DNA from: Litorisediminicola beolgyonensis
Lineage (GTDB): Bacteria; Pseudomonadota; Alphaproteobacteria; Rhodobacterales; Rhodobacteraceae
Direction: 5' to 3'
Length of the DNA stretch: 64,000 bases
Assembly (NCBI RefSeq): GCF_042679605.1
Contig: NZ_JBHTMU010000021.1
Location: forward strand, 3,793-67,792
This document shows, piece after piece, positions 34,840 to 45,022 of the stretch (position 1 is the stretch's first letter; every line of letters begins with the position of its first letter). A program made the position numbers and the translations under genes. Below the pieces are notes generated by a model. It saw only the letters and a program-made list of their open reading frames with translations. It was not told the DNA's origin and did not search any database.

Positions 34840-37800
34840 ATGGACCGTTCGATCACCTTTCAAATCTCGGGCCTCGATGACATCCGCATCACGGTGACCG
34901 AGCTCGACGACGGTTCGCTCTTGATCGACGTCGTCAACACGGCGGGGGGCGCGCTTGACCTGCGTGCGCTTTATTTCGACCTGACCGGGGCAGAGACACT
35001 GACTGACGGGTTGTCGCTGAGCGGTGACGACGTTACCGCCTACAAGCTTGGGGATGGCGACATCACCAATGTCGGCAGCGGCACCACGATCTCGGGGATC
35101 GTGGTGAACGAGTTCGGCGCGTTCGACGTGGGCGCGGCACTGGACACGGGCGGTTTGTCGTCGACAAGTTTTATCCTGTCGCACGACACCCTGTCGCTCG
35201 ACCTCGACATGCTGTCGCTGGCGGATTTCGCCGTTCGCGCCGAGGGCGGCGAGCCCAAGCTGGGCGATACCTCGACCCTGGCGCTTCTGGCTGCCGACGA
35301 CGCCTGGGAGATCGACGAGAATACCACGTCCGGGCTGGGCAACCTGCTGGCGAACGACCGCCAGTCCAGCGGGCTGCATGTCAGCCAGCTGGCGGCGGGC
35401 GGCGCGGCGTTGCCGGTCGGCAGCTGGGCGCAGATGGTGACGGAAGGCGGGCGCACCGGGTCGGTCCTGGTCGACGCCACGGGCGCGCTGCACTTCGATG
35501 CGGCGACGGGTTTTGACGATCTGAACCTGGGCCAGACCGACCACATCACGCTGCAATACAGCACGACCGATGCCAATGGATCACGCGACTGGGCGACAGT
35601 CACACTTACCGTGACCGGCATCAACGACGGGCCGCATGTCGCGGCGCCCCTGGTGGCGATCACGGATGAGGACGCGGCCGCGCAGACCATCGACCTGCTC
35701 GCCGGGGCCGTCGATGTCGATGCGGGTGCGGTTCTGACCACGCAGTCGCTGGTGGAAACCTCGGGGCAGGGGGGCTGGAGTGCGCAGGGCGATACGGTGA
35801 CCATCGACCCCGCATATTTCAACGCGCTGGCCGAGGGGCAGACGGCAGAGCTGGTGTTCGCCTACGAGGTCGCGGACGAACATGGCGCGACGGTGCCGCA
35901 GACCCTGACCGTCACGGTCGAGGGGCGCAATGACGAACCGACCGTGGCGGCCGCTCTTGCGCGCCGGGTCTCGGAAGAGGACGCGGCCTTTGCCGTCGAT
36001 CTGCTGGAAGGCGCGGCGGACGTGGACACGGGCGCGACGCTGTCGGCGTTGGGCCTGGTCGAGACGGGCGGACAGGGGGGATGGACGCTTGACGGCGACC
36101 GGATCGTGATCGACCCAAATTACTTTGACGACCTGAACGATGGTGATCTGGGCACGCTTAGATTCGCCTACAAGGTGTCCGATGAGTTCGGCGCGATGGT
36201 CGATCAAACGCTGACGATCGAGGTCGAGGGCTATACCGACGCGCCGTTGATCGAGGTCGAGGTGCGCGCGGCGCAGGACGGGGCCGGCGCGAACGTGGTC
36301 GAGCTGGTTGTGACCACCGAGCAAGCCCGCGACGAGGCGATCGCGCTGCGCTTTTCTGGGATCCCGCAGGGCGCGCGGCTGCTTGACGCCTCGGGCCAGG
36401 ATGCCGCGCCGGGTGTGGCCGACGCGCTGGGTGTTACCATCTATCGGCTGGAACTGCCCCTGGGGACGGACGTGCCCGACATCACCGTGACCGTGGTGGG
36501 GCTGGAGCCGGACGGGACCGAGATCGGCACCCGCGACGCGGTGGTGGCATTGGGCTATGACGCGACGACGACGACGAACCCGCTGGCGTTTTTCGCTGAC
36601 GACGTGGACCTTTGGGGGTCGGGCGACGAATTCTCCTACTCGGTGTCCGAATACATTCCGCTGCTGGGTGGGGGGCGCATCTACTACGAACTGGTGGGCG
36701 CGGCATCGCAGTCGGGGCAGGTCTTCCTCGACCGGGACGAGATCAAGTGGATCCCGGACGGCACGTATGACGGGCTGTCGGTGGGGCAGACGGCGACCGA
36801 GATCGTCAGTTTCACCTATCGCAAGATGATCGAGGACGCGGATGGCACGCTTGTGTCCGATCCGGCTGCGCCGGAACTGACCGAGACCTTCGAGGTCACG
36901 GTGACCGGCGGGGTCTTCGGTCCCGAGTTTTCGGGCGAGCGGGTGAAGATGCGCGACGAGGCGGTGATCCTCGATCCGCTGCGCACGCTCGACGTGCTGG
37001 ACAGTCCGCTGTCGACCGGCCTGCTGGAACTGGTCGACGTCGATTTCAACAGTGACGACATGTTCGCCTCGGTGATCGACCCGCTGGAGGCGGCGCGCGA
37101 CGCCTTTGCCGCCGAGCTGGTCAAGGAAGAGCAGAAGCTGGCGCGCGCCCAGGCCGATGTCGACGCGGCGGCCGAACGGTTCGATCTGCTGACCCAGCTG
37201 ACCGGCGATCGCGCCGAGGTGCTGCTGCGGCAGGTCGCCTATGACGCCGCCGCCGCCGCCGCCGATGCGCTGGACGGTGCACTGAGTTTCCTCGAGGACG
37301 CGGTCGATGCCGCGCAATCAGTGCTGAACACGGCACGTAGCGAACTGAGCTCGGCCAACCGCGCGGTTTCGTCCGCCAAGGCGGCGTATGACGCGTCGGT
37401 CACGACCATCTTCGGCGTCAAGGTCGGCGATCCGATCAAGTGGTCCGCCTACAAGGGCGCGCTGACGTTGAAGGAAGGCGCGCAGTTCGCGGTCAATCTG
37501 GCGATCAAGGGGCTGGATCTGGCCGAGGACGCGCTGGAAGAGGCGCGCGCGGATCTGTCCGCCGGGTTTCTGGAGCAACAGGAGATCAACGCGCGCAACG
37601 CACTGAACGCCGCCAAGGCCGACATGGCGGCAACCGAAGCGGCGCTGGAGACAGCGGGCTATTACCCCGACGCCTCGGCCCTGAACACCGGCGATCTGGC
37701 GCTAGAACTGGCCGAAGCGACCGGCGAGCTGACCTTGGCGCAGGGCGAAGTGTTGCTGTACGAGGGCACCACCTTTGGCCTGACAGTGCTGCGCGATGCG

Positions 37801-39483
37801 GCGCAGGGCGCCGTCGACCTGGCCGAGGGTATCATCGCCACGACCGATTTCCGCGCCCAGCTTTACGCCGCGGTCGAGGCCTATGCGCAGGCCGGGTTCC
37901 AGTTCGATTTCGCGATCTCGGGCGGGTCGATCGACGCGCAGGTCGATTATGACATGACCACGATCTCGGGATACAACGCCGCGACCGACGTGCTGTCGAT
38001 CGAGGTGGCGTTGCAGAACATGACCACGGGCGAGGATGTGGCCTTTTCCACCGCCAGTCCGAACGTGCAGATCTACGCTGGGCTGCTTTACGACATGGGC
38101 GCGAATTTCGAGTTCATGGCCGACTTCTTTGCGGCCATCGCGGGCAGTGTTCTGGCCGACCTGTCGCCCAATTCCGACGGTCTGCGCATCACGCCTTCGC
38201 CCAACATTCAGGGCGCGCTCGATTTTATCGACTTCGACTCGCGAGACGGGGCGGAGATCGAGTTCGGCGTTTCAAGCGGCGGCGACATCAGCCCCGATTT
38301 CCTGACCTTCAGCGTCGGCATCCCGTCCATCGAGACGCTGGGCCGGGCCGAAGAGCCCACGACCCAGTACTACGAGGAGGGCAGTCTGATCGCGCTCGAC
38401 TTCGGCGAGCTGCTGGGCAGCTTCCAGAACCTGCTGGAAGCGCGGATCGAGCTGAGCCCTGAGGTGAAGGCGCTGCTGAACCAGGCGGGCGTCGACCCGG
38501 CGGACCCGGCGGGCGGTCAGTTCATTGAGGCATTCGTGCAGGCACTGGGCGTGGTCTTTGCCTCGGCCACCGGCGCGGGCGATCTGGACGGCGACGGGAC
38601 GGTGCCGTTGTTCATCCTGGACGGGACCGACGACACCGCAGGCGCGCTCTTGCACATCAACGCCTTCCCCGACGACCTGAGCGGGATCAACGAAGAGACG
38701 CTGGGGCAGTTCGGCTTTTTCACCGCATACGGAGAGAGCGACAGTTTCGTCAAGGTCACGCTCGACGTCGACCAGTTGGTGGCGACGCTGATCAACCGGG
38801 CCTCGGCCAATCCGACGCAGGTGGTGCTTAATCCCTTCGACTTGGAGCTGGATTTCGACGACTTCTTCAGCACGTCGGAGGCCAGCGAGGAAGAGACCGG
38901 CGCCATCGTGGAATGGTTCGACCTCGACCTCAACGCCGAGCTGGCGGACCTCGACGTGTCGGCCGAGTTCAACTTCAACCAGCAGTTCACAATGGCGGTT
39001 GACGAGTTCGACTTCATCTTCACGATGGAGGACGGGACGGAGTTCACCCAGACCGCCGGCGCGCCGATGCTGAACATCGAGAAGGCGAGTCAGTACGACG
39101 CCAACGGAGACGGCCGGATCGACTATTCGCTGGGGATCACGCCGCGCGCGGAGTTCTTCAACGACACCGAGGTGGGTCTGGGCTTTACCTACATGCTCGA
39201 CCTCATCAAGACGAGCCTGAACGCCGGCATCAACATCCCGCTGGAGAAGATCTTCGGCAGCAGCGTCGGCATACTGGGCCTCGAGGCGGACACGCTGGAG
39301 TTCGACTTTTTCAACAGCGCGGTCGGTCCGGTTTTCCGCGTGCAGGGCGATGTCGACGCGGCCACGCTCGACGTGTTCGAGAAACGCTTTGCCATCGACC
39401 TGGGCGAGACCAGCGTCGAGCTGAGCGCCGAAGGCGTCGCGCCCTTCGACCTGCCCGAAACGGACGTCCTTTTGCTGGCGTGA
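34840..39483 (+). CDS. Giant VCBS/cadherin-like, coiled-coil, Ca-binding surface-type protein
   Basis: The protein has 1547 residues and is very acidic, with no Sec signal peptide. Residues about 1-135 form a beta domain seen at the front of large type I-secreted proteins (FGAFDVG, SFILSHDTLSL). Two or three VCBS/cadherin-like repeats follow, ending in VTGINDGP (near 258), VEGRNDEP (near 360) and VEGYTDAP (near 462). An alanine-rich coiled coil covers about 745-940. The C-terminal third is beta-rich with EF-hand-like loops GDLDGDGTV (near 1247) and YDANGDGRIDYS (near 1419). The hydrophobic tail (LPETDVLLLA) may be a type I export signal. No exporter genes are in the window. I infer an adhesin or matrix protein; the function is not shown. 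Confidence 0.85.
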   Translation: MDRSITFQISGLDDIRITVTELDDGSLLIDVVNTAGGALDLRALYFDLTGAETLTDGLSLSGDDVTAYKLGDGDITNVGSGTTISGIVVNEFGAFDVGAALDTGGLSSTSFILSHDTLSLDLDMLSLADFAVRAEGGEPKLGDTSTLALLAADDAWEIDENTTSGLGNLLANDRQSSGLHVSQLAAGGAALPVGSWAQMVTEGGRTGSVLVDATGALHFDAATGFDDLNLGQTDHITLQYSTTDANGSRDWATVTLTVTGINDGPHVAAPLVAITDEDAAAQTIDLLAGAVDVDAGAVLTTQSLVETSGQGGWSAQGDTVTIDPAYFNALAEGQTAELVFAYEVADEHGATVPQTLTVTVEGRNDEPTVAAALARRVSEEDAAFAVDLLEGAADVDTGATLSALGLVETGGQGGWTLDGDRIVIDPNYFDDLNDGDLGTLRFAYKVSDEFGAMVDQTLTIEVEGYTDAPLIEVEVRAAQDGAGANVVELVVTTEQARDEAIALRFSGIPQGARLLDASGQDAAPGVADALGVTIYRLELPLGTDVPDITVTVVGLEPDGTEIGTRDAVVALGYDATTTTNPLAFFADDVDLWGSGDEFSYSVSEYIPLLGGGRIYYELVGAASQSGQVFLDRDEIKWIPDGTYDGLSVGQTATEIVSFTYRKMIEDADGTLVSDPAAPELTETFEVTVTGGVFGPEFSGERVKMRDEAVILDPLRTLDVLDSPLSTGLLELVDVDFNSDDMFASVIDPLEAARDAFAAELVKEEQKLARAQADVDAAAERFDLLTQLTGDRAEVLLRQVAYDAAAAAADALDGALSFLEDAVDAAQSVLNTARSELSSANRAVSSAKAAYDASVTTIFGVKVGDPIKWSAYKGALTLKEGAQFAVNLAIKGLDLAEDALEEARADLSAGFLEQQEINARNALNAAKADMAATEAALETAGYYPDASALNTGDLALELAEATGELTLAQGEVLLYEGTTFGLTVLRDAAQGAVDLAEGIIATTDFRAQLYAAVEAYAQAGFQFDFAISGGSIDAQVDYDMTTISGYNAATDVLSIEVALQNMTTGEDVAFSTASPNVQIYAGLLYDMGANFEFMADFFAAIAGSVLADLSPNSDGLRITPSPNIQGALDFIDFDSRDGAEIEFGVSSGGDISPDFLTFSVGIPSIETLGRAEEPTTQYYEEGSLIALDFGELLGSFQNLLEARIELSPEVKALLNQAGVDPADPAGGQFIEAFVQALGVVFASATGAGDLDGDGTVPLFILDGTDDTAGALLHINAFPDDLSGINEETLGQFGFFTAYGESDSFVKVTLDVDQLVATLINRASANPTQVVLNPFDLELDFDDFFSTSEASEEETGAIVEWFDLDLNAELADLDVSAEFNFNQQFTMAVDEFDFIFTMEDGTEFTQTAGAPMLNIEKASQYDANGDGRIDYSLGITPRAEFFNDTEVGLGFTYMLDLIKTSLNAGINIPLEKIFGSSVGILGLEADTLEFDFFNSAVGPVFRVQGDVDAATLDVFEKRFAIDLGETSVELSAEGVAPFDLPETDVLLLA

Positions 39484-39569
39484 CGCCGTGGCGCGGCGCG
39501 GTCGGGCGCCGCGCCGCCGTTGACTCGGACCCGCTTGTCGATGAACCATTGCTGGGGAGGATCGAGCCG

Positions 39570-41006
39570 ATGATCACGCGTATCGTGCTGTCCGATCTGC
39601 ATGCAGGTGCCAAGAGCAGCCTGCTGTCGCATGTCGACCCCGGGGGCCATCCCGCGGAATGCGATCCCCGCGACCCCAGCTCGATGACGACGGCCTTTGC
39701 CACGGCGCTTGGCGCGTTTCTGGCCGAGGCGGGATCGCGCCCCCAGCTGTGCCTGCTGGGCGACCAACTCGACCTGCAGTTCTCGCCCCGCACCCGCGCC
39801 TTCGCCTCGGCAGAGGGCTTTCTGCGTGCCCTGAGCGGCACCGGATGTCTGCAACCGCGCATCCTGGCCACGGCGGGCAACCACGATCACGCGCTGTGGA
39901 CGGAGGCCCGGCTGGGATTCGAGCGCCAGACGCTCGAGACGGGACAGGGTGATCCGGTTTATCTGGACGCCACCGGCGCGACGGAGCAGGGCGGCCCGGC
40001 GGTCGCCGCGCCGCTGTTGTCCGCGCTGGCGCGGCGGGCCGGGTTCGACGGCGCCGACATGCGCTATCCCAACATCGCCTTCGGCGCGGGCCAGCGCGCC
40101 GTCATTCTGCATCACGGTCATTTCTGCGAGGCGCCCTATCGCGCGGTCTCGACGATGCTCGACGCACTCGGCACGGCGCGACCGCCGCTCGACGCGGGCC
40201 GACTGGCGGCCGAGAACGCGGGCTGGATCGACTTTTTGTGGGCCACCTTCGGCGACGCGCGGGAAATGGGCGAGGATGCCGAGGATTTGTATCAGCGGCT
40301 GCTGACCTCGGCGGGCTTCCGCACGCTGTCGGATCGCTGGTCGCGGATCGCGGGCGACGCGCTGGGCGAGCGGTTGCCGCGCGCCGGCGACCGGGACTTG
40401 CGCAGCATGCTGCGCGCGGGTCTTCGGGTCGCGATGGACGCCACGCTGGGCCGGTTCCGCGACACCGCGCGGGACGGCGAAACCACGGCACTGGCTGCGG
40501 CGGAGCGGTTGGAAATCGCGCGTTACCTGACCGACATCTGCCTGCCTCAACTGGCTGACGAGACGGGCGCGACGCGGCCGCCGGGCGATGTGACCTTTGT
40601 TCTTGGCCATACCCACAAGCCCTTTGCCAGCCGCGTCGCGCTGCCTGGCCGCGCGCCCGTCACGGTGTGCAATACCGGTGGCTGGCCGCTGAACGGTCCG
40701 AGGCTCGACAATGCCGAGGGCGCGGCGATGCTGCTGATGGACGACGCGCTGAACGTGGCGCTGCTGCGGCTGTTCAAGACACCCGACAACGGTGTGGTGC
40801 CCTTGGCGCATATCGAAATGCCGCACACGGATGACGCCGGCGCGCGCCGTTTCCGCGACCGGATCGCGCGGTGTTTCGCGGCGACGAGATCGGCCTGGCA
40901 GGAGGTGGCCGATGTGGCGGGTCGGGAATATCTCGCCCGCCAGCGGATGCTGCTGCGGCTGACCGGGCGGAGTTCTGATGCCGGCCGCGGGATGGCCGCG
41001 GAATGA
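39570..41006 (+). CDS. Calcineurin-like metallophosphoesterase
   Basis: The protein has 478 residues from the ATG at 39570, chosen for the upstream GGGGAGG and because the first metal motif follows at once (MITRIVLSDLHAGAKS). The remaining metallophosphoesterase motifs are in order: LLGDQLDLQ, TAGNHDH, LHHGHF and LGHTHKP. This is a complete two-metal site for hydrolysing phosphoesters. The insert between GHF and GHTH is long and helical. There is no signal peptide, so it should be cytoplasmic. Substrates could include cyclic nucleotides, which would fit the cyclase gene in the same operon, but this is speculation. It overlaps the next gene by 4 bp. Confidence 0.88.
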   Translation: MITRIVLSDLHAGAKSSLLSHVDPGGHPAECDPRDPSSMTTAFATALGAFLAEAGSRPQLCLLGDQLDLQFSPRTRAFASAEGFLRALSGTGCLQPRILATAGNHDHALWTEARLGFERQTLETGQGDPVYLDATGATEQGGPAVAAPLLSALARRAGFDGADMRYPNIAFGAGQRAVILHHGHFCEAPYRAVSTMLDALGTARPPLDAGRLAAENAGWIDFLWATFGDAREMGEDAEDLYQRLLTSAGFRTLSDRWSRIAGDALGERLPRAGDRDLRSMLRAGLRVAMDATLGRFRDTARDGETTALAAAERLEIARYLTDICLPQLADETGATRPPGDVTFVLGHTHKPFASRVALPGRAPVTVCNTGGWPLNGPRLDNAEGAAMLLMDDALNVALLRLFKTPDNGVVPLAHIEMPHTDDAGARRFRDRIARCFAATRSAWQEVADVAGREYLARQRMLLRLTGRSSDAGRGMAAE

Positions 41007-44000
41007 CCGAGGCGCGGATATCCGAGCCTTTTGCGCGGGCGGGCGACGACCACGACTGGCTTGTGATCGGATCGGGTTATGGCGGCGGCGTCGCGGCGTC
41101 ACGCCTGGCGAGGGCCGGGTTTTCGGTGACGGTGCTGGAGCGCGGGCGCGAGGTCCGGCCGGGGGAATACCCCGAGACCGGGCCCGAGGCGGCCGCGGAA
41201 ATTTCGGTCACTCTCGGTGAGAGTGGCGAAACGGTGGGCGCGCTGTCGGGTCTGTTCGATCTGCGCATGGGCCGGGATGTGAACGTGCTGGTTGGCAACG
41301 GGCTGGGCGGAACCTCTCTGATCAACGCCAACGTGGCGCTGGAGCCCGACGACACGGCGATGCGTCACTGGCCCGCCGTCTATCGCGAACCCGGCGCGTT
41401 ATCTCCGTATTTCGAGCGCGCGCGCGAGATGCTGGGCTCGACCCCATATCCCGACGGCAGGACACTCCCCAAGCTCGAGGCGCTGAAGGCGGTGGCGGCG
41501 GGGCTGGACCGGCCTTTCCACCGTGTGCCGGTCAACGTCAGTTTCGAAGAGGGCGTGAACATGGCGGGCGAGCCGATGCGCGCCTGCATCGACTGCGGCA
41601 ATTGCGTGTCGGGCTGCAATGCGCGGGCCAAGAACACAGTGCTGGTGACCTACCTCGCCGATGCGCGCCGACGCGGGGCGCGGCTGTATGTCGGGGCGGA
41701 GGTGCGACGGATCGCCCGGGCCGAGGATGGCGGATGGCGCGTGACGGTGCGGGACATGGACGACGGCAGAGACCGGACGCTGCGCGCACGGCGGGTCATC
41801 CTTGCCGCAGGGGCGCTGGGGTCGACCGAGATTTTGAGTCGCAGCCGCGACGATCCCGATGCTCCGCTCAACCTGTCGCCGGCGCTGGGTGAACGGTTTT
41901 CGGGCAATGGCGACGCCTGGACCTTCGGCTACAACGCCGACCTGAGCGGGCGGGACGCGGATCGCCCGCCGGTCTATCCTGTCGGGCGCAGCGACGCGGT
42001 GGGCGACGGCCCCTGGGCCGCGCCGGGGCCTTGCATCACCGGCATGATCGACATGCGCGCCGATGGTGGGTCCGGGGGCGACACGATCCTCGAGGAAGGT
42101 GTCATGCCCGGCGCCTTCGCCACCGCCTACGCCGCCGCCTTTCCGGCGATGGCGGCGCTGATGGGCGATCCGGCGCGCTATGGCGATCTCGGCACCCGGC
42201 TGACCGATGCGGCGGCCTTGGGCGACATGCTCAGCCGCCACCCCGAGCGTCTGGCCGCCAGCGTCTATTCCGGGCCGGTGTCGCGCACGCTGGCGTTTCT
42301 GGTGATGGGCGAGGACGCGGCAAACGGACGGCTTGAGATGCACGCCGACCGCGTGCGCGTGGCCTGGCCCGGCGGCGGCGACGATCCGTCGCTGAAACGC
42401 GGTGCGCGAATGGTGCGTGACGCCTGCGATGTGGCCCGCGCCGAATTTCTGCCGATGCCGTTCTGGCAGGACGCCTTTGGCCGGCGCACGCTGACGGTGC
42501 ATCCGCTGGGCGGCTGCGCCATGGCCGAAAGCGCCGAGACCGGCGTGGTCGATCCCGACTGCCGGGTGTTCCGGGGTGACGGCGGGGTCCATGAGGGACT
42601 TTATGTCTGTGATGGCGCGGTCGTCCCCGGGCCGACCGTGACCAACCCGCATCTGACGATCACAGCCGTCGCCGAACGCGCGGTCGACCGGATGGTGGCG
42701 GCGGCGGGCGGGCGCATCGACCTGTCGCCGACGCCACCCGATGACACCGCGCCCGAACCGGCCGAGTCCGTGCGCGCCCTGCTGCTTGATCTGCTTGACG
42801 AGGCGATCAACGGTCTGGCGGCGCTGGTGGCTCATGCCGAAACCGATCGGCGCGGGCGCTATGCCGCGCGGCTGACCATGGCGTGGCGCAGGCTGGGCCA
42901 GATGCTCGATCCGGTGCCCGTCGCCTCTCAGCATCGGCTGATGTGGAAGCTGGCCAAGCGCAGGCGGAGGCCGATCGCGGTCGACCTGCTGACACAGGCG
43001 CTTGGCATTCTGCGGCCAATGCGCGGCGCGCTGGCCGAGGGCGACCTGGCCGCCGCCGTCGCGCATGTCGAGGCGGCACTGGGCGACATCTCTCCGCCCG
43101 TGTCCTTCCCCGAGCGGATGACCGGCCACCTGTCGACGCTGGCGGCCGGGGACGACCCCCCGTCTGCCGATGCGTTCCGGCTGGCCTGTCACGGGCCGGT
43201 CAATGCCACGCTGGAACGGTGCGAGATCGCGGCCCCGAGCGTGCGCCGCGCCGTCGAAGCGCCATGGGAGGCCCGCATCACCAATGGCGTGCTAAAGGCG
43301 GAGGCGCTGGGCGGGCAGTATCGGATCACGGGCCGCTTCGGGTATCTGGTGCCGATCGCGGACGAGGTCGACGCCCGGGCGATGCGCTATGACGGCACGT
43401 TGACCGCCGAGCCGGGCACGACCGGGCCGCGCACACTGATTTTCGAGGGCATGAAGCGGGTGCAGTATCGCGCGAACGCCCACTGGTGGCGCGATCTGAC
43501 CGAACTGTTCACCACCATCCGCGACGGCGATCGCGTGGTCGCGCGCGGCGTGTTGACCGTTGGGCTGGAGGACTTGGTGACGCAGAACCGCGACCTGACG
43601 GTGCGGTACGAGACGACGGAGATGAGGGCCGCGTGGGCCCGGGTCTGCGCCGCCTTCGGTGCCGCGAGGCCCGAGGCGCTGCCCGGCGTGATGCGCGACC
43701 CGGCGGTCCGCGCCGACGCGGTCAAGGGGGCGTTGCGCGCGTGGCGGGCGCGCAGGGCCTGCGCGGCGGACAAGCTGGCCGATCACTATCGCGGGCGCAT
43801 CTTCGCCCGGATGGGCGAGGTGGTGTTCCGCGGTTACGGCGGCATCTACAGCTACATGGCCAACTTCCATGCCCGCGATGCCGGCGATGCCCTGCCCGTG
43901 CCGAAGGGTCTGCCGCCGGCCGAAATCCACCATCCGCGCGTCGGCGACGGGTTTCTGAAGCTGACGCGGTTCCGGGGCAGTCGGCGACCGCGCAAGGGGC

Positions 44001-45022
44001 CCGTGGTTTTGGCGGGCGGGTTCGGGACCAAGGCGATCTCTTTCGCGATGCCCACGCTTGACGACACGCTGGTGCATCAGCTGGTGACGGCGGAATACGA
44101 TGTCTGGCTGTTCGACTATCGCGGCAGCGGCGAGATTGCGTCGAGCCTCGAGCCGTTCACGCTCGACGACGTGGCGCGCAAGGACTGGCCTGCCGCGCTC
44201 GACCTGATCGAGCGTGTGACCGGGCGGGGGGATATTCGCGCCGTCGTGCACTGCATCGGGTCCATGACACTTTTCATGGCGATCCTCGCCGGGGAGCGCC
44301 GGATCACCGGCATGATCGCGTCGCAGCTGGCGGCGCATCCGGTGACGAACTGGTTCAACTATGCCAAATCCGACCTCGGCATCGCGCAGGCCGTGGCGCA
44401 CGGCGTGCCGGAGCCGATGATGGGGATCGTCCGCGCGCTTGGCCTGGGCAGCGACGCGGAAGAGATCGCCCGCCGCGGGCTGCGGGTGATCGACCCACGC
44501 TCCCCCGGCCCGCTCGACCCCGGGCAGGTCTTTGGCGCGACGCTGGACGGCGCGCTTTATGGAGTGCCGAGTTTCAGTCCCGTCGCCTGTCAGAGCCCGA
44601 CATGTCACCGGATCAACGCCATCTTCGGCCCGAGCTATCTGCACGACCAGCTTGACAGCAGGACGCATGACGCGATCCGGCATGTCTTCGGCCCGGTCTC
44701 GACCACGCCATTCGTGCACATCGCGCGGATCTTCGGCACCGGTCACCTGGTGGATGCATCCGGCGCCGACACCTATTCGGGCGGCGTCGCGAACCTGGCA
44801 TTTCCGATCCACTTCATCGCCGGGGCGCAAAACGCCGAGATGCTGCCAGAGGCCACCTTGCGCACGATGGCCTGGCTGATCGACCGGAACGGGCAGGGCG
44901 GGGGGCCGCCGCGCTATGGCCGGACTGTCTTTCAGGGCTATGGGCACATGGATTGCTTCATCGGCCGGAGGGCCGCGCGCGATATCCATCCGTCGCTCGT
45001 GCGGATCCTGGACGGGTTTTAG
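41003..45022 (+). CDS. GMC oxidoreductase fused to an alpha/beta hydrolase
   Basis: The protein has 1339 residues. The N-terminal part is an FAD-dependent GMC (cholesterol-oxidase-like) enzyme: dinucleotide fold DWLVIGSGYGGGVAASRLAR, a four-cysteine cluster CIDCGNCVSGC (Cys195, 198, 201, 205), and the C-terminal signature HPLGGCAMAE with NPHLTITAVAERA. After a helical linker and a beta domain, residues about 960-1339 form an alpha/beta hydrolase. Its nucleophile elbow, VHCIGS, carries cysteine (Cys1084) as in PHA synthases, and the histidine is in YGHMD (His1315). The two halves probably oxidise and then cleave or esterify a lipid or sterol-like alcohol. It shares one base with the cyclase gene start. 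Confidence 0.88.
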   Translation: MTEARISEPFARAGDDHDWLVIGSGYGGGVAASRLARAGFSVTVLERGREVRPGEYPETGPEAAAEISVTLGESGETVGALSGLFDLRMGRDVNVLVGNGLGGTSLINANVALEPDDTAMRHWPAVYREPGALSPYFERAREMLGSTPYPDGRTLPKLEALKAVAAGLDRPFHRVPVNVSFEEGVNMAGEPMRACIDCGNCVSGCNARAKNTVLVTYLADARRRGARLYVGAEVRRIARAEDGGWRVTVRDMDDGRDRTLRARRVILAAGALGSTEILSRSRDDPDAPLNLSPALGERFSGNGDAWTFGYNADLSGRDADRPPVYPVGRSDAVGDGPWAAPGPCITGMIDMRADGGSGGDTILEEGVMPGAFATAYAAAFPAMAALMGDPARYGDLGTRLTDAAALGDMLSRHPERLAASVYSGPVSRTLAFLVMGEDAANGRLEMHADRVRVAWPGGGDDPSLKRGARMVRDACDVARAEFLPMPFWQDAFGRRTLTVHPLGGCAMAESAETGVVDPDCRVFRGDGGVHEGLYVCDGAVVPGPTVTNPHLTITAVAERAVDRMVAAAGGRIDLSPTPPDDTAPEPAESVRALLLDLLDEAINGLAALVAHAETDRRGRYAARLTMAWRRLGQMLDPVPVASQHRLMWKLAKRRRRPIAVDLLTQALGILRPMRGALAEGDLAAAVAHVEAALGDISPPVSFPERMTGHLSTLAAGDDPPSADAFRLACHGPVNATLERCEIAAPSVRRAVEAPWEARITNGVLKAEALGGQYRITGRFGYLVPIADEVDARAMRYDGTLTAEPGTTGPRTLIFEGMKRVQYRANAHWWRDLTELFTTIRDGDRVVARGVLTVGLEDLVTQNRDLTVRYETTEMRAAWARVCAAFGAARPEALPGVMRDPAVRADAVKGALRAWRARRACAADKLADHYRGRIFARMGEVVFRGYGGIYSYMANFHARDAGDALPVPKGLPPAEIHHPRVGDGFLKLTRFRGSRRPRKGPVVLAGGFGTKAISFAMPTLDDTLVHQLVTAEYDVWLFDYRGSGEIASSLEPFTLDDVARKDWPAALDLIERVTGRGDIRAVVHCIGSMTLFMAILAGERRITGMIASQLAAHPVTNWFNYAKSDLGIAQAVAHGVPEPMMGIVRALGLGSDAEEIARRGLRVIDPRSPGPLDPGQVFGATLDGALYGVPSFSPVACQSPTCHRINAIFGPSYLHDQLDSRTHDAIRHVFGPVSTTPFVHIARIFGTGHLVDASGADTYSGGVANLAFPIHFIAGAQNAEMLPEATLRTMAWLIDRNGQGGGPPRYGRTVFQGYGHMDCFIGRRAARDIHPSLVRILDGF

